16,487 nucleotides of DNA, taken from positions 1 through 16,487 of the forward strand of contig JBEKNT010000193.1 in NCBI GenBank assembly GCA_049522565.1. Reading direction: 5' to 3'. Positions 1-6,189 of this stretch are shown in pieces (position 1 is the first letter of the stretch; the number at the start of each line of letters is the position of its first letter). This DNA comes from JASHVB01 sp049522565 (lineage in GTDB: Bacteria > Pseudomonadota > Alphaproteobacteria > Acetobacterales > Acetobacteraceae). A program made the translations under genes and the position numbers. Below the pieces are notes generated by a model that was given only the letters and a program-made list of their open reading frames with translations, was not told the DNA's origin and did not search any database.

Positions 1-525
1 CGCATGGATCTGTCGGAGCTGATCCGGTTCGGCTCGCTGGACGAGCTGATGGTGCTGCGCGATGGCGCGCGGGCCGCCTCGATCGAGGGGCTGATGCTGA
101 AACGCGCCGACACGCCGTATGTGCCCGGCCGGGTGAAGGGCCTGTGGTGGAAATGGAAGCGCGACCCGCTGACCGTCGACGCCGTGCTGATGTATGCGCA
201 GCGCGGCCACGGCAAGCGCAGCAGCTTCTATTCCGACTACACGTTCGGTGTGTGGCGCGACAACGGTGCGGGCGAGGACGAGTTGGTGCCGGTCGGCAAA
301 GCGTATTTCGGCTTCACCGACGATGAGCTGGCCTTCCTCGACCGCTGGATCCGCAACCACACCGTGGCGCGGTTCGGCCCGGTGCGCGAGGTAGAGAAGG
401 CGCTGGTGCTGGAGGTGGCGTTCGACGCGGCGCAGCGCTCGGCGCGGCATAAATCGGGGGTGGCGCTGCGGTTTCCGCGCATCGCGACAAGCCGGCAGCC
501 GAGGCCGACCGGCTGGAGAGCCTGA
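1..525 (+). CDS. ATP-dependent DNA ligase, C-terminal part (5' end outside window, 3' end frameshifted)
   Basis: This is the end of an ATP-dependent DNA ligase, which seals nicks by transferring AMP from an active-site lysine to the DNA 5' phosphate. The reading frame is open from the first base, so the adenylation lysine lies upstream. Ligase motif IV is visible as EGLMLKR (about codons 29-35 of the visible part) and motif V as WWKWKRD (codons 48-54), followed by the OB-fold domain with LIYAQ-like 'LMYAQRGHGKRSS' and the usual terminal segment RHKSGVALRFPRIA. The last 12 codons do not fit the family. A reading frame shifted at about base 486 continues as DKPAAEADRLESLMALVENR and stops at 566, which is what the family tail looks like. 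I therefore read a small 3n+1 deletion near 484-488. The lost tail is short, so the catalytic and OB domains may still work. Confidence 0.85.
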   Translation, partial: RMDLSELIRFGSLDELMVLRDGARAASIEGLMLKRADTPYVPGRVKGLWWKWKRDPLTVDAVLMYAQRGHGKRSSFYSDYTFGVWRDNGAGEDELVPVGKAYFGFTDDELAFLDRWIRNHTVARFGPVREVEKALVLEVAFDAAQRSARHKSGVALRFPRIATSRQPRPTGWRA

Positions 526-574
526 TGGCGTTGGTGGAGAATCGGGCGCCGGAGGCGGCACAGTAGCCGCCAAT

Positions 575-649
575 TGTCATTGCGAGGAGCGGAGCGACGA
601 AGCAATCTCCCGCGGGGGATTGCTTCGGCCTTACGGCCTCGCAATGACA
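575..649. repeat. REP-like palindromic intergenic repeat
   Basis: The outer arms, TGTCATTGCGAGG at 575-587 and CCTCGCAATGACA at 637-649, are perfect reverse complements. An inner pair, GAAGCAATC at 599-607 and GATTGCTTC at 618-626, extends the fold around a CCCGCGGG core. The 'TCATTGCGAGG...GAAGCAATC' pattern is familiar from dispersed intergenic palindromes of alphaproteobacteria. A half copy lies at 6159-6179. The right arm contains the ATG at 644 that could start the neighbouring ABC ATPase remnant. Confidence 0.85.
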
Positions 650-1383
650 GGGCAAGGATCTACTCAGGATGTACGTTACGATATAGAACTCGTCGCCGTG
701 ACCAGGCGCTACGGACCGACCGTCGCGGTGGACGCCGTCTCCCTGCGCACCCCGCATGCCAGCTACTGCTGCTTGCTCGGGCCGAGCGGCTGCCGTCGCA
801 GCTTTCCGCCGGTCAGCAGCAGCGTGGCGCGCTGGCCCGCGCGCTGATCACCCGGCCGCGCGTGCTGTTGCTGGACGAGCCGCTGTCCGCGCTGCACCCG
901 TTCCTGCGCATCAAGGTGCGCGAGGAGCTGAAGCGCCTGCAACGCGCGTTGGCCATCACCTTCATTCACGTCACGCACAGCCGGGACGAGGCGATGGCAA
1001 TGGCCGACATGATGGTGGGGATGGAGGACGGGCAGATCCGCCAGGCGTGGCCGCCGCGCGACGTGTTCGAGCAACCGGCGAGCGCTTTCGTGGCGCGCTT
1101 CATCGGCGGCCATAACGTGCTGTCCGGCGCGCGCGGGCCGATCGCGGTGCGGGCCGAACGTTGCCGGCTTGGCGCCCCCAACGACGGTCCGCATGTGTCC
1201 GGCCGTGTCGCCGCGGTGGCGTATCAGGGCGGCAGGGTGCGGATCGCACTGGCAATGGCCGGCGGCGACGAAGTATCCGCGCTGGTCCCCGACGCGACTT
1301 TCTACGGGGCGCCGGTCGAGCCGGGCGACCCCGCCACCTTCGTCTGGTCCGAACGCGACGTGCACCTCCTGGCCTCGACCTGA
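644..1383 (+). pseudogene. ABC transporter ATPase remnant, PotA-like, deleted through Walker A
   Basis: This is the debris of an ABC-importer ATPase of the spermidine/putrescine or iron type. The frame starting at 644 reads IELVAVTRRYGPTVAVDAV and then LLGPSGC, the first half of Walker A, up to about base 793. From there the homology jumps to a different frame: PSQLSAGQQQR (signature, normally LSGGQ), ALARALITRPRVLLLDEP (Walker B), LSALHP (D-loop Asp replaced by His), HVTHSRDEAMAMAD (switch histidine) and a C-terminal TOBE-like region. Roughly 90 residues, including the Walker A lysine/serine and the Q-loop, are missing, and the two halves are out of frame with each other. It cannot bind ATP normally. 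No permease or binding-protein genes lie beside it. The open frame that happens to run 574-1383 has an N-terminus made of repeat DNA and is not a real protein start. Confidence 0.88.
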
Positions 1384-1427
1384 ACCTGCGTGTTACACTG
1401 CGCCCAAACGAACAGGGGGACGTCACA

Positions 1428-2264
1428 ATGCCGCTGGTGCCGAATACCACGAAACGCCGCATGGCGGCCGGCGAGGTCGCACTCGGATTCGGCGTGCACC
1501 ATCTGCGCAGCGCCTCGGCGCCGAGCCTGGCCGCCGCCAGCGGTCATCATTGGCTGTTCATCGACAATGAGCATGGATCGTTTTCCGTGCATGAGGTCGC
1601 CGAGCTTTGCATCGCCGCGTTGCCGACCGGCGTCACGCCGATCGTGCGCGCCTGCGCCAACGCCATCGACGAGGCCACACGCGCGCTGGACAACGGCGCC
1701 CTGGGCATCGTGATGCCGCATGTCGATACCGCCAAGGAAGCGCGGCGCATCGCCGAGGCGTTCCACTACCCGCCGCAGGGAAGCCGAAGCTGGGGCGGTC
1801 CGCCGGCAATCTACGGCTACCGGCCGCCGGCAATGGCCGAGGCGCAGCAGGCGATCAACGACGAAATCCTGACCGTGGTGATGATCGAAAGCCCCGAGGC
1901 GGTGAAGAACGCCGAGGACATTGCCGAGGTCGCCGGCGTGGACGTGCTGCTGATCGGCACGTCCGATCTGTCTTCCGAACTGGGAATTGCCGGCCAGATG
2001 GGCCACGCGAAGATTATCGACGCCTATGCAACGGTCGCCGCGGCCTGCCGCAAGCACGGCAAGGTGCTGGGCATGGGCGGTGTGTACGACGAGGAGAATG
2101 CCTCGCGCTATGTCGGGATGGGCGCGCGCTTTGTGCTGACCGGCTCCGACCACAACTACATGCTGATGGGCGCGAATACGCGCAGCAGCTTCTTTACCGG
2201 GCTGCCGGCGGTCGGTGCGGCGGCTGGTTCGAAGAAGAAGAAGGCCAAGAAAGCCAAGGGTTGA
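1428..2264 (+). CDS. HpcH/HpaI-family aldolase
   Basis: The 278-residue protein is a class II pyruvate aldolase of the HpcH/HpaI family (4-hydroxy-2-oxo-acid or 2-keto-3-deoxy-sugar-acid aldolases), which cleave 2-keto-4-hydroxy acids to pyruvate plus an aldehyde using a divalent metal. Family residues are visible: catalytic His49 in FIDNEHGSF, Arg74 in PIVRA, metal ligands Glu154 in VMIESPEAV and Asp180 in LLIGTSDLSSELG, and the glycine/aromatic stretch at 118-131. The ATG at 1428 was chosen because AGGGGG lies about 8 bases upstream and family homology begins within 15 residues; the open frame further left overlaps the ATPase remnant. A TACACT at 1394-1399 could be a -10 box, but no matching -35 is evident. 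The last 10 residues are a lysine-rich tail (KKKKAKKAKG), unusual for the family. Substrate cannot be told from sequence. Confidence 0.9.
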   Translation: MPLVPNTTKRRMAAGEVALGFGVHHLRSASAPSLAAASGHHWLFIDNEHGSFSVHEVAELCIAALPTGVTPIVRACANAIDEATRALDNGALGIVMPHVDTAKEARRIAEAFHYPPQGSRSWGGPPAIYGYRPPAMAEAQQAINDEILTVVMIESPEAVKNAEDIAEVAGVDVLLIGTSDLSSELGIAGQMGHAKIIDAYATVAAACRKHGKVLGMGGVYDEENASRYVGMGARFVLTGSDHNYMLMGANTRSSFFTGLPAVGAAAGSKKKKAKKAKG

Positions 2265-2304
2265 ACTGCTCGTTCACCTGTCATTAAGAGGACCTGAACC
2301 CCTG
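2265..2304. other. Convergent 40-base gap
   Basis: This gap separates the aldolase stop from the stop of the convergent DUF899 gene. I looked for a bidirectional hairpin with a T-run and saw none; only a short direct repeat, CCTGTCA, recurs here. Confidence 0.5.
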
Positions 2305-2877
2305 TCACCCGTAGCCGAACTTCGGCCCCCACCCCGCGGCCGCTTCCGGCAGCAGGTCCAACATGTGCCACAACGTGCAAAAATCGTCGCCCGGGTGCAG
2401 ACCCGTATCGGCCACGCGAAGGATGCGCGCCCCGTCACGCTGGAATGCCGAGACGCCTGGCAGGCAGCCGCCGGTTTCCGAACGGTAGCCCATGTCCGCG
2501 ACGAACTCGGTACCCTGATGGCTCACCATCGGAAAACGCCAGCCCCTTCCAGCGGCAAAGCCCTGCTGCACGTCCGGCGGATCGGGCGACGCAACGGCAA
2601 AAGCGGCGCGGTCGGCGATGTGTTGGTAAAGCCCGTTGAACCCGTCCGCCCACAACGTGCAATACGCGCAAGACGTGCCCATGTTGTGAATCACGAACAG
2701 GTCGCGCTTGTTGCCGAACAGCGACGACAGGCTGCGCGGTCCTGCCGGTGTCGCGAAGACGTAGTCCGTGACTGGCTCAGGCTCCACCGCCACCTGCACC
2801 TCGCGCATCTTCCTTCGAAGACCGGCAATCTGCTCTCGGTAGGCGGCGATCTGTTGCATGCTGTCGTGGTATTGCAT
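2305..2877 (-). CDS. DUF899 family thioredoxin-like protein (short paralogue)
   Basis: This 190-residue protein belongs to DUF899, a thioredoxin-fold family of unproven function often found next to ArsR regulators. The N-terminal 30 residues look helical. Then come DYVFATPAGPRSLSSLF, a thioredoxin-like strand LFVIHNMG, a CAYC motif (Cys70, Cys73) and WADGFNG, the family hallmark. Near the C-terminus are VSAFQRDGARIL and DDFCTLWHMLDLLP. The start at 2877 lies one base after the stop of the upstream paralogue, with GAGG just upstream, so translation is likely coupled. The open frame extends 27 codons further into the upstream gene, but no family homology begins there. It is shorter than its neighbour because the region around the WxS/GSDFNHDYHV segment is reduced. 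Redox activity through CxxC is inference. Confidence 0.87.
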   Translation of the reverse strand: MQYHDSMQQIAAYREQIAGLRRKMREVQVAVEPEPVTDYVFATPAGPRSLSSLFGNKRDLFVIHNMGTSCAYCTLWADGFNGLYQHIADRAAFAVASPDPPDVQQGFAAGRGWRFPMVSHQGTEFVADMGYRSETGGCLPGVSAFQRDGARILRVADTGLHPGDDFCTLWHMLDLLPEAAAGWGPKFGYG

Positions 2878-2878
2878 G

Positions 2879-3589
2879 TCAGTCCTCATAGCGGTCGTGC
2901 AGCCGGACCCATTGCATGCGATGAGGCAGTCCCGCTTCGTCGCGGCCTTTCGGGACAAGGTCGAGGTAGTGGTAAGCGCCGTTCATCATGTCGAGGCCGC
3001 GTGAGTAGCAGGAATAGGTGTGGAATACCGCGCCGGAGGCGTCCCGGTAGAACACGCTGATGCCAGGCTGCTCGGTCACCGATAACTTGATGGGTCTATA
3101 GTTATAGGTGACCTCGCCGGCTGCCAGTTCGCCGGGGGGAAAAGTCACGTGGTAGTCATGGTTGAAGTCGCTGCCGCCTGACGACACCCAGGTAAAGGTC
3201 CAGCCCATGCGGCGCTTGAATGCCTCCAACCGGTCCAGCGGTGCCGACGACACGGCGACCAGCGTAACGTCGCGATGGCGCAGATGGACCGGAATGCCAT
3301 TGAAATTGTCTGCCCAGAAGGAGCAGCTTTTGCAGGGATCCTGCCAGTCGGGACCGAACATGAAGTGCTGGACGATGAGCTGCGAACAACCGTCGAACAG
3401 GTCCGCCAAGGTCTGCTTGCCATTGGGCGTGTCGAACACATAGTCCTTGTCCACGCGCACCCACGGCAGGGCGCGCCGCTCGGCATTGAGTTGATCGCGT
3501 TCGCGGGTGAAGGCCTTCTCCTTGGCGAGGTATTGTCGGCGCGCTTCGAGCCACGCCTCGCGGGAGACGACGGGATGGGCGTCGATCAT
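2879..3589 (-). CDS. DUF899 family thioredoxin-like protein (long paralogue)
   Basis: This is a full-length 236-residue DUF899 protein. An N-terminal helical segment (SREAWLEARRQYLAKEKAFTR) is followed by the family's ERRALPWVRVDKDYVF and then TPNGKQTLADLF. The thioredoxin-like part is LIVQHFMFG, then CKSC (Cys86, Cys89) with FWADNFNG, and later GSDFNHDYHV, ISVFYRDASGAVFHTYSCYSRG and YHYLDLVPKGRDE. The ATG at 3589 overlaps the ArsR stop in an ATGA, the classic coupled arrangement, and the stop abuts the next DUF899 gene. Being co-transcribed with an ArsR repressor, it is probably induced by whatever that regulator senses. The function of DUF899 is not established; a dithiol redox or detoxification role is only suggested by the fold and the CxxC pair. 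Confidence 0.9.
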   Translation of the reverse strand: MIDAHPVVSREAWLEARRQYLAKEKAFTRERDQLNAERRALPWVRVDKDYVFDTPNGKQTLADLFDGCSQLIVQHFMFGPDWQDPCKSCSFWADNFNGIPVHLRHRDVTLVAVSSAPLDRLEAFKRRMGWTFTWVSSGGSDFNHDYHVTFPPGELAAGEVTYNYRPIKLSVTEQPGISVFYRDASGAVFHTYSCYSRGLDMMNGAYHYLDLVPKGRDEAGLPHRMQWVRLHDRYED

Positions 3590-4005
3590 TTTGCGGCTTG
3601 CCTCCTTGCTGATGTCCTCTTTCGCTTCGGTGGCTCGGTCTGTTCCAGCACGGCGGCGAGCAATTCGAACTGCGCCTGCCAGTATTTGCTGTAGCGGTTG
3701 ATCCAGACGGCGGCAGCGAAGATCGGTCCCGCGTTGAGGCTGCAGCGGCTGATGCGACCGGTGCGTTCCTGCCGCACCAGCCCGGCGCGGACCAGCACCT
3801 GGATGTGCCGGGACACGGCCTGCAACGAGATCTCGAACGGTGCCGCGAGTTCGGACACCAGCCGCGCGCCTTCATCCAGCCGCTGGAGGATCTCCCGCCG
3901 CACCGGGTCCGACAACGCGAAGAACACGCGATCGAGCCGCGTGGACTCGTCATCCTCGGCTGCGACGCGGTCGTCCGTGGAGAAGGGCAGCACGGCCAGG
4001 GCCAT
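3586..4005 (-). CDS. ArsR-family winged-helix transcriptional regulator
   Basis: The protein has 139 residues. It begins with a 20-residue acidic lead, then LDRVFFALSDPVRREILQRL (helices 1-2), LVSELAAPFEISLQAVSRHIQVL (helix-turn-helix), GLVRQERTGRISRCSLN (wing) and an amphipathic C-terminal helix INRYSKYWQAQFELLAAVLEQ, ending in a basic tail. This matches the ArsR/SdpR-like subgroup that pairs with DUF899 or SRPBCC genes. It lacks the metal-binding cysteine pair (ELCVCDL) of arsenic sensors, so a metal ligand is not obvious. It is first in an operon with two DUF899 genes and overlaps the next gene by four bases. No Shine-Dalgarno sequence precedes the ATG, and the predicted transcription start falls at or next to it, so a leaderless mRNA is possible. 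Likely an autorepressor. Confidence 0.92.
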   Translation of the reverse strand: MALAVLPFSTDDRVAAEDDESTRLDRVFFALSDPVRREILQRLDEGARLVSELAAPFEISLQAVSRHIQVLVRAGLVRQERTGRISRCSLNAGPIFAAAVWINRYSKYWQAQFELLAAVLEQTEPPKRKRTSARRQAAK

Positions 4006-4012
4006 GCGCCGG

Positions 4013-4053
4013 ACACTATCAACGTATCAGTTGACTGTCAACCAGTCAGTTGA
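4013..4053 (-). promoter_or_regulatory. Promoter with overlapping palindromic operator for the arsR-DUF899 operon
   Basis: On the minus strand a perfect -35 TTGACA (4036-4041) is followed, after exactly 17 bases, by TAGTGT (4013-4018; three of six consensus bases). The perfect 13-base palindrome GTTGACTGTCAAC (4030-4042) covers the -35 box. CAGTTGA also occurs directly repeated at 4028-4034 and 4047-4053. This is the expected layout for a dimeric ArsR autorepressor. With this -10, transcription would start about 4005-4007, at the arsR start codon. The boxes are seen; the binding is inferred. Confidence 0.65.
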
Positions 4054-4070
4054 GAGATCAGCAGCACTGC

Positions 4071-4421
4071 TCAGTTGGACGTGCCGTCCCCGCCTTCACG
4101 CATGGCGCGCGACTGCTGCCGATAGGCGTGGATGTCCTGGAGCGTGACGTAGCCTTTGTGCTGCGCATCGATCGCATCGAAATTCCGGACGATCATCGGC
4201 AGGTGCCCGGCTTGCGCCTGCGCGAGCGTCAGCCGGCCGTCCCCGGTCGTGTTCGCCGCCCGGAATTGCTCGATGAATCGATGCGGCCGCGCCTGCGGCT
4301 GCCCGGACGGCTGGAGCGGCGCGGCGGTCGCCGGCGGCGGGCCGTTCAAATCCGCGCCGGCGACCTGCGCCAGGGCGGGCGACGTAACGAGGCCGCAAAC
4401 CAGCCGACTCCTGTTGTCCAT
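4071..4421 (-). CDS. Small exported EF-hand protein
   Basis: This predicted protein of 116 residues has a short signal-peptide-like start ending in SPALAQ|VAGA, a proline/alanine-rich linker (about 30-50), then an EF-hand pair. The first loop is NTTGDGRLTLAQ and the second DAQHKGYVTLQD, both with the central glycine but with several calcium ligands replaced (Asn, Thr and Gln in place of Asp/Asn/Glu), so calcium binding may be weak. Proteins of this layout are common as periplasmic EF-hand proteins in alphaproteobacteria. The ATG at 4421 was preferred because it opens the signal sequence; the longer open frame to 4682 runs antisense through the lyase remnant. The hydrophobic core of the signal (LVCGLVTSPALA) is unusually short, so a few codons may have been lost. 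The start lacks a strong ribosome binding site. Confidence 0.65.
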   Translation of the reverse strand: MDNRSRLVCGLVTSPALAQVAGADLNGPPPATAAPLQPSGQPQARPHRFIEQFRAANTTGDGRLTLAQAQAGHLPMIVRNFDAIDAQHKGYVTLQDIHAYRQQSRAMREGGDGTSN

Positions 4422-4562
4422 GCCAGCACTCTGCCGCCCCCATGCAACGCCCGCTTTGCGAATTTGTATAGGACTGTTGCAGCCTGCCGACCTGCGTGTG
4501 ACCATCGCCCCGGGGACCGCGCGCCGCGACACGGTTCCGTGCGGCGCAGGAGACCGGGAGCC
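4422..4562. other. Divergent intergenic region
   Basis: This gap lies between the EF-hand gene (minus) and the lyase remnant (plus). It presumably held promoters for both. CAGGAGA at 4548-4554 is a plausible ribosome binding site for the GTG at 4563. I could not identify a convincing -35/-10 pair on either strand. Confidence 0.4.
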
Positions 4563-4838
4563 GTGCAGAAGGCGACGCGATTCCGCCAGTTGATCGAGGC
4601 GGAAGAAATCCTGGTGCAGCCGCGCCCGGTGACGGCAGCGGCGATCCAGCGCATGCGCAACGCGCTGTCCGTGTTGCAGCAATCAACCCGGGAGGGCCGC
4701 GTGATCGAGCGGCCGGAGCTGGCGGTGTCGTTCGGAGAAATCAACGAACTCACGGGGTTGGACACGATCAGGCAAATGGAACAGCGCTTCCTGACAGCGC
4801 AGCAATTGGCTGCGAAGTATGGAACTGCGGCGGACTGA
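4563..4838 (+). pseudogene. Isocitrate lyase/PEP mutase-family enzyme, in-frame internal deletion remnant
   Basis: The 91-residue frame begins at a GTG with a good ribosome binding site. Residues 5-19 (TRFRQLIEAEEILVQP) match the N-terminus of isocitrate lyase/phosphoenolpyruvate mutase superfamily proteins (methylisocitrate lyase, oxaloacetate decarboxylase), normally followed by a PGVYDALSA-type segment. Instead the frame jumps to what looks like the family's C-terminal region: IQRMRNALSVLQQSTREG, then LAVSFGEINELTGLDTIRQMEQRFLT and AAKYGT. About two thirds of a roughly 290-residue protein, including the TIM barrel with its metal-binding aspartates and the catalytic loop, is missing without loss of frame. 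A short peptide could still be made, but it cannot be the enzyme. The family match is from memory of the conserved ends and needs an alignment. Confidence 0.72.
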
Positions 4839-4893
4839 GCGATGGCTCATCCGGGTTGGGCGGTGTCCGGCGTGCGGCGGCGGCGCGGGATGC

Positions 4894-4914
4894 GCAAGCC
4901 AGGGTGGGGCTTGC
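4894..4914 (+). other. Perfect 7-bp hairpin in the gap before the flavin oxidoreductase
   Basis: GCAAGCC (4894-4900) and GGCTTGC (4908-4914) form a perfect stem with a 7-base loop. It lies in the 128-base gap after the lyase remnant. There is no T-run after it, so it is not a standard terminator; it may be part of a degraded repeat. The rest of the gap (4839-4966) holds nothing I can identify apart from the next gene's ribosome binding site. Confidence 0.4.
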
Positions 4915-4966
4915 CCTGAGGATGGCGAATGCGGAAACTCGGCTGACAAAACAGGGAAGAGCGGCC

Positions 4967-6019
4967 ATGGAATTTGGCATGTTCCACGAGTTTCAGCGGA
5001 TGCCGGGCCAGACCGAGGCCGAAGCGTTCGCCACGTCGTTTGCGCAGGTGGACGCCGCGGAGCAGGCCGGGTTGGACGTGATGTGGCTGGCGGAGCTGCA
5101 TAGCGCGCCGGAGCGCTCGGTGCTGGCGGCGCCGCTCAACGTCGCGAGTGCCATCGCCACGCGCACCAGGCGGATGAAGATCGGTATCGCGGTGCAGGTG
5201 CTGCCGCTCTGTCATCCGATCCGGGTCGCCGAGGAAGCGACGACGGTCGATCACATCAGCCACGGCCGGTTGATCATGGGTGTCGGCCGCAGCGGCTTTC
5301 CGCGCACCTATCAGGCCTATGGCATCTCCTATGCGGAAAGCCGCGAACGCTTCGCCGAAGTGCTGGAAATCCTGAAGCGCGCGTGGACCCAGGAACGCTT
5401 CTCCTTCGACGGGAAGTTCTATCATTTCGACAATGTCTGCGTGGCGCCGAAGCCCTACCAGCAGCCCTATCCCGAGCTGCGCATCGCGGTCAACAGCCCG
5501 GATACCTTTGAATCGGCGGGCAAGCAGGGCCTGCCGATCTTCGTCGCGACCCGGCTTGGCGATCTGACCGAGCTGGTGCCGAACCTGCGAGCCTATCGCA
5601 AGAATTGGACCGACGCCGGCCACCCCGGCAACGGCAAGGTGTTCCTGCGGGTGCCGGTCTACGTCGCTGCCACCGAGGCGCAGGCGATGTCCGAGCCGCA
5701 AGAGAGCGTGATGTATTTCTACCGCTATCTCGGTGCGCGCATCGAGGAATCGGCGACTTTGGAAGGCGCCCGCGCGATCGAGAACCGCGCCGAGCGCGGC
5801 CAGCGGTTACAGCAGATCACCTGGGATGAGGTGCTGCGCAGCAAGGTCGTGGTCGGCACGCCGGCGATGGTGGCGGACCGTCTGGCGCAGTTGCAGGAGG
5901 AGCTGGGGCTGTCAGGCATCCTGGCGGAGCTGAACTGCGGCATGCGCATCCCGCCTCAGCGAGTGCTGAACTCGTTGCAGATGATGTGCGAGGGCGTGAT
6001 TCCGCAGTTCAGGCGCTGA
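4967..6019 (+). CDS. LLM-class flavin-dependent oxidoreductase (luciferase-like monooxygenase)
   Basis: The 350-residue protein has the bacterial luciferase-like TIM-barrel fold, which uses reduced flavin (FMNH2 or F420) supplied by a partner reductase or by F420 metabolism. Features: MEFGMFHEFQ start strand, AEQAGLDVMWLAELH (residues about 30-45), the TRRMKIGIAVQVLPLCHPIRVAEE region with VDHISHGRLIMGVGRSGFP (flavin-phosphate region), YAESRERFAEVLEILKRAW, then SFDGKFYHFDNVCVAPKPYQQPYPELRIAV, and near the C-terminus VVVGTPAMVADRLAQLQEELGLSGI. Length is normal for the family. The ATG at 4967 is preceded by GGGAAG at a suitable distance, and family homology starts at residue 2. It is flanked by a lyase remnant and a repeat block, so no operon partner indicates its substrate. 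Alkane, amine, aromatic or F420-dependent substrates are all possible. Confidence 0.92.
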   Translation: MEFGMFHEFQRMPGQTEAEAFATSFAQVDAAEQAGLDVMWLAELHSAPERSVLAAPLNVASAIATRTRRMKIGIAVQVLPLCHPIRVAEEATTVDHISHGRLIMGVGRSGFPRTYQAYGISYAESRERFAEVLEILKRAWTQERFSFDGKFYHFDNVCVAPKPYQQPYPELRIAVNSPDTFESAGKQGLPIFVATRLGDLTELVPNLRAYRKNWTDAGHPGNGKVFLRVPVYVAATEAQAMSEPQESVMYFYRYLGARIEESATLEGARAIENRAERGQRLQQITWDEVLRSKVVVGTPAMVADRLAQLQEELGLSGILAELNCGMRIPPQRVLNSLQMMCEGVIPQFRR

Positions 6020-6034
6020 AGGCCAGGCAAGTGA

Positions 6035-6143
6035 CTCCCCCTCCCCTTGTGGGAGGGGGTTGGGGGGGAGCGGGTGTACCTCCCGCCGGCTACGGCAGTA
6101 CGCACCCCTCCCCGCAACCCCCTCCCACAAGGGGAAGGGGGGC
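6035..6143. repeat. C/G-rich inverted repeat pair (dispersed repeat family)
   Basis: Two arms of about 40 bases face each other. The left arm (6035-6077) reads CTCCCCCTCCCCTTGTGGG and continues into G-runs ending CGGGTG. The right arm (6101-6143) is nearly its reverse complement, with CCCACAAGGGG at its centre. Each arm can also fold on itself through CCC-TTGT-GGG. A third member, with TTGA in place of TTGT, lies at 16408-16447. This is a dispersed intergenic repeat family; two members inserted head to head here could form a very stable structure between the oxidoreductase and OPT genes, whose 3' ends converge on it. It may double as a transcription barrier. Confidence 0.8.
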
Positions 6144-6158
6144 ATTGGCATGGCCGCC

Positions 6159-6179
6159 GCTGCGCTCCTCGCAACGACA
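6159..6179 (-). repeat. Half copy of the REP-like palindrome
   Basis: The 21 bases GCTGCGCTCCTCGCAACGACA match the reverse complement of 575-595 with two differences. Only one arm is present, so this is a fragment of the element at 575-649, sitting just downstream of the OPT gene's stop. Confidence 0.7.
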
Positions 6180-6189
6180 GGGCGATCCG

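Noticed and set aside
574..1383. A single 269-residue ABC ATPase from an ATG at 574
   Set aside because: The N-terminal part is translated repeat DNA and off-frame gene sequence. The true N-terminal half lies in another frame, so the locus is a deletion remnant, not a short functional ATPase.
4050..4838. A 262-residue protein ending in the lyase-like C-terminus
   Set aside because: The first 170 residues run antisense to the EF-hand gene and have shadow composition. The ribosome binding site and family homology both begin at the GTG at 4563.
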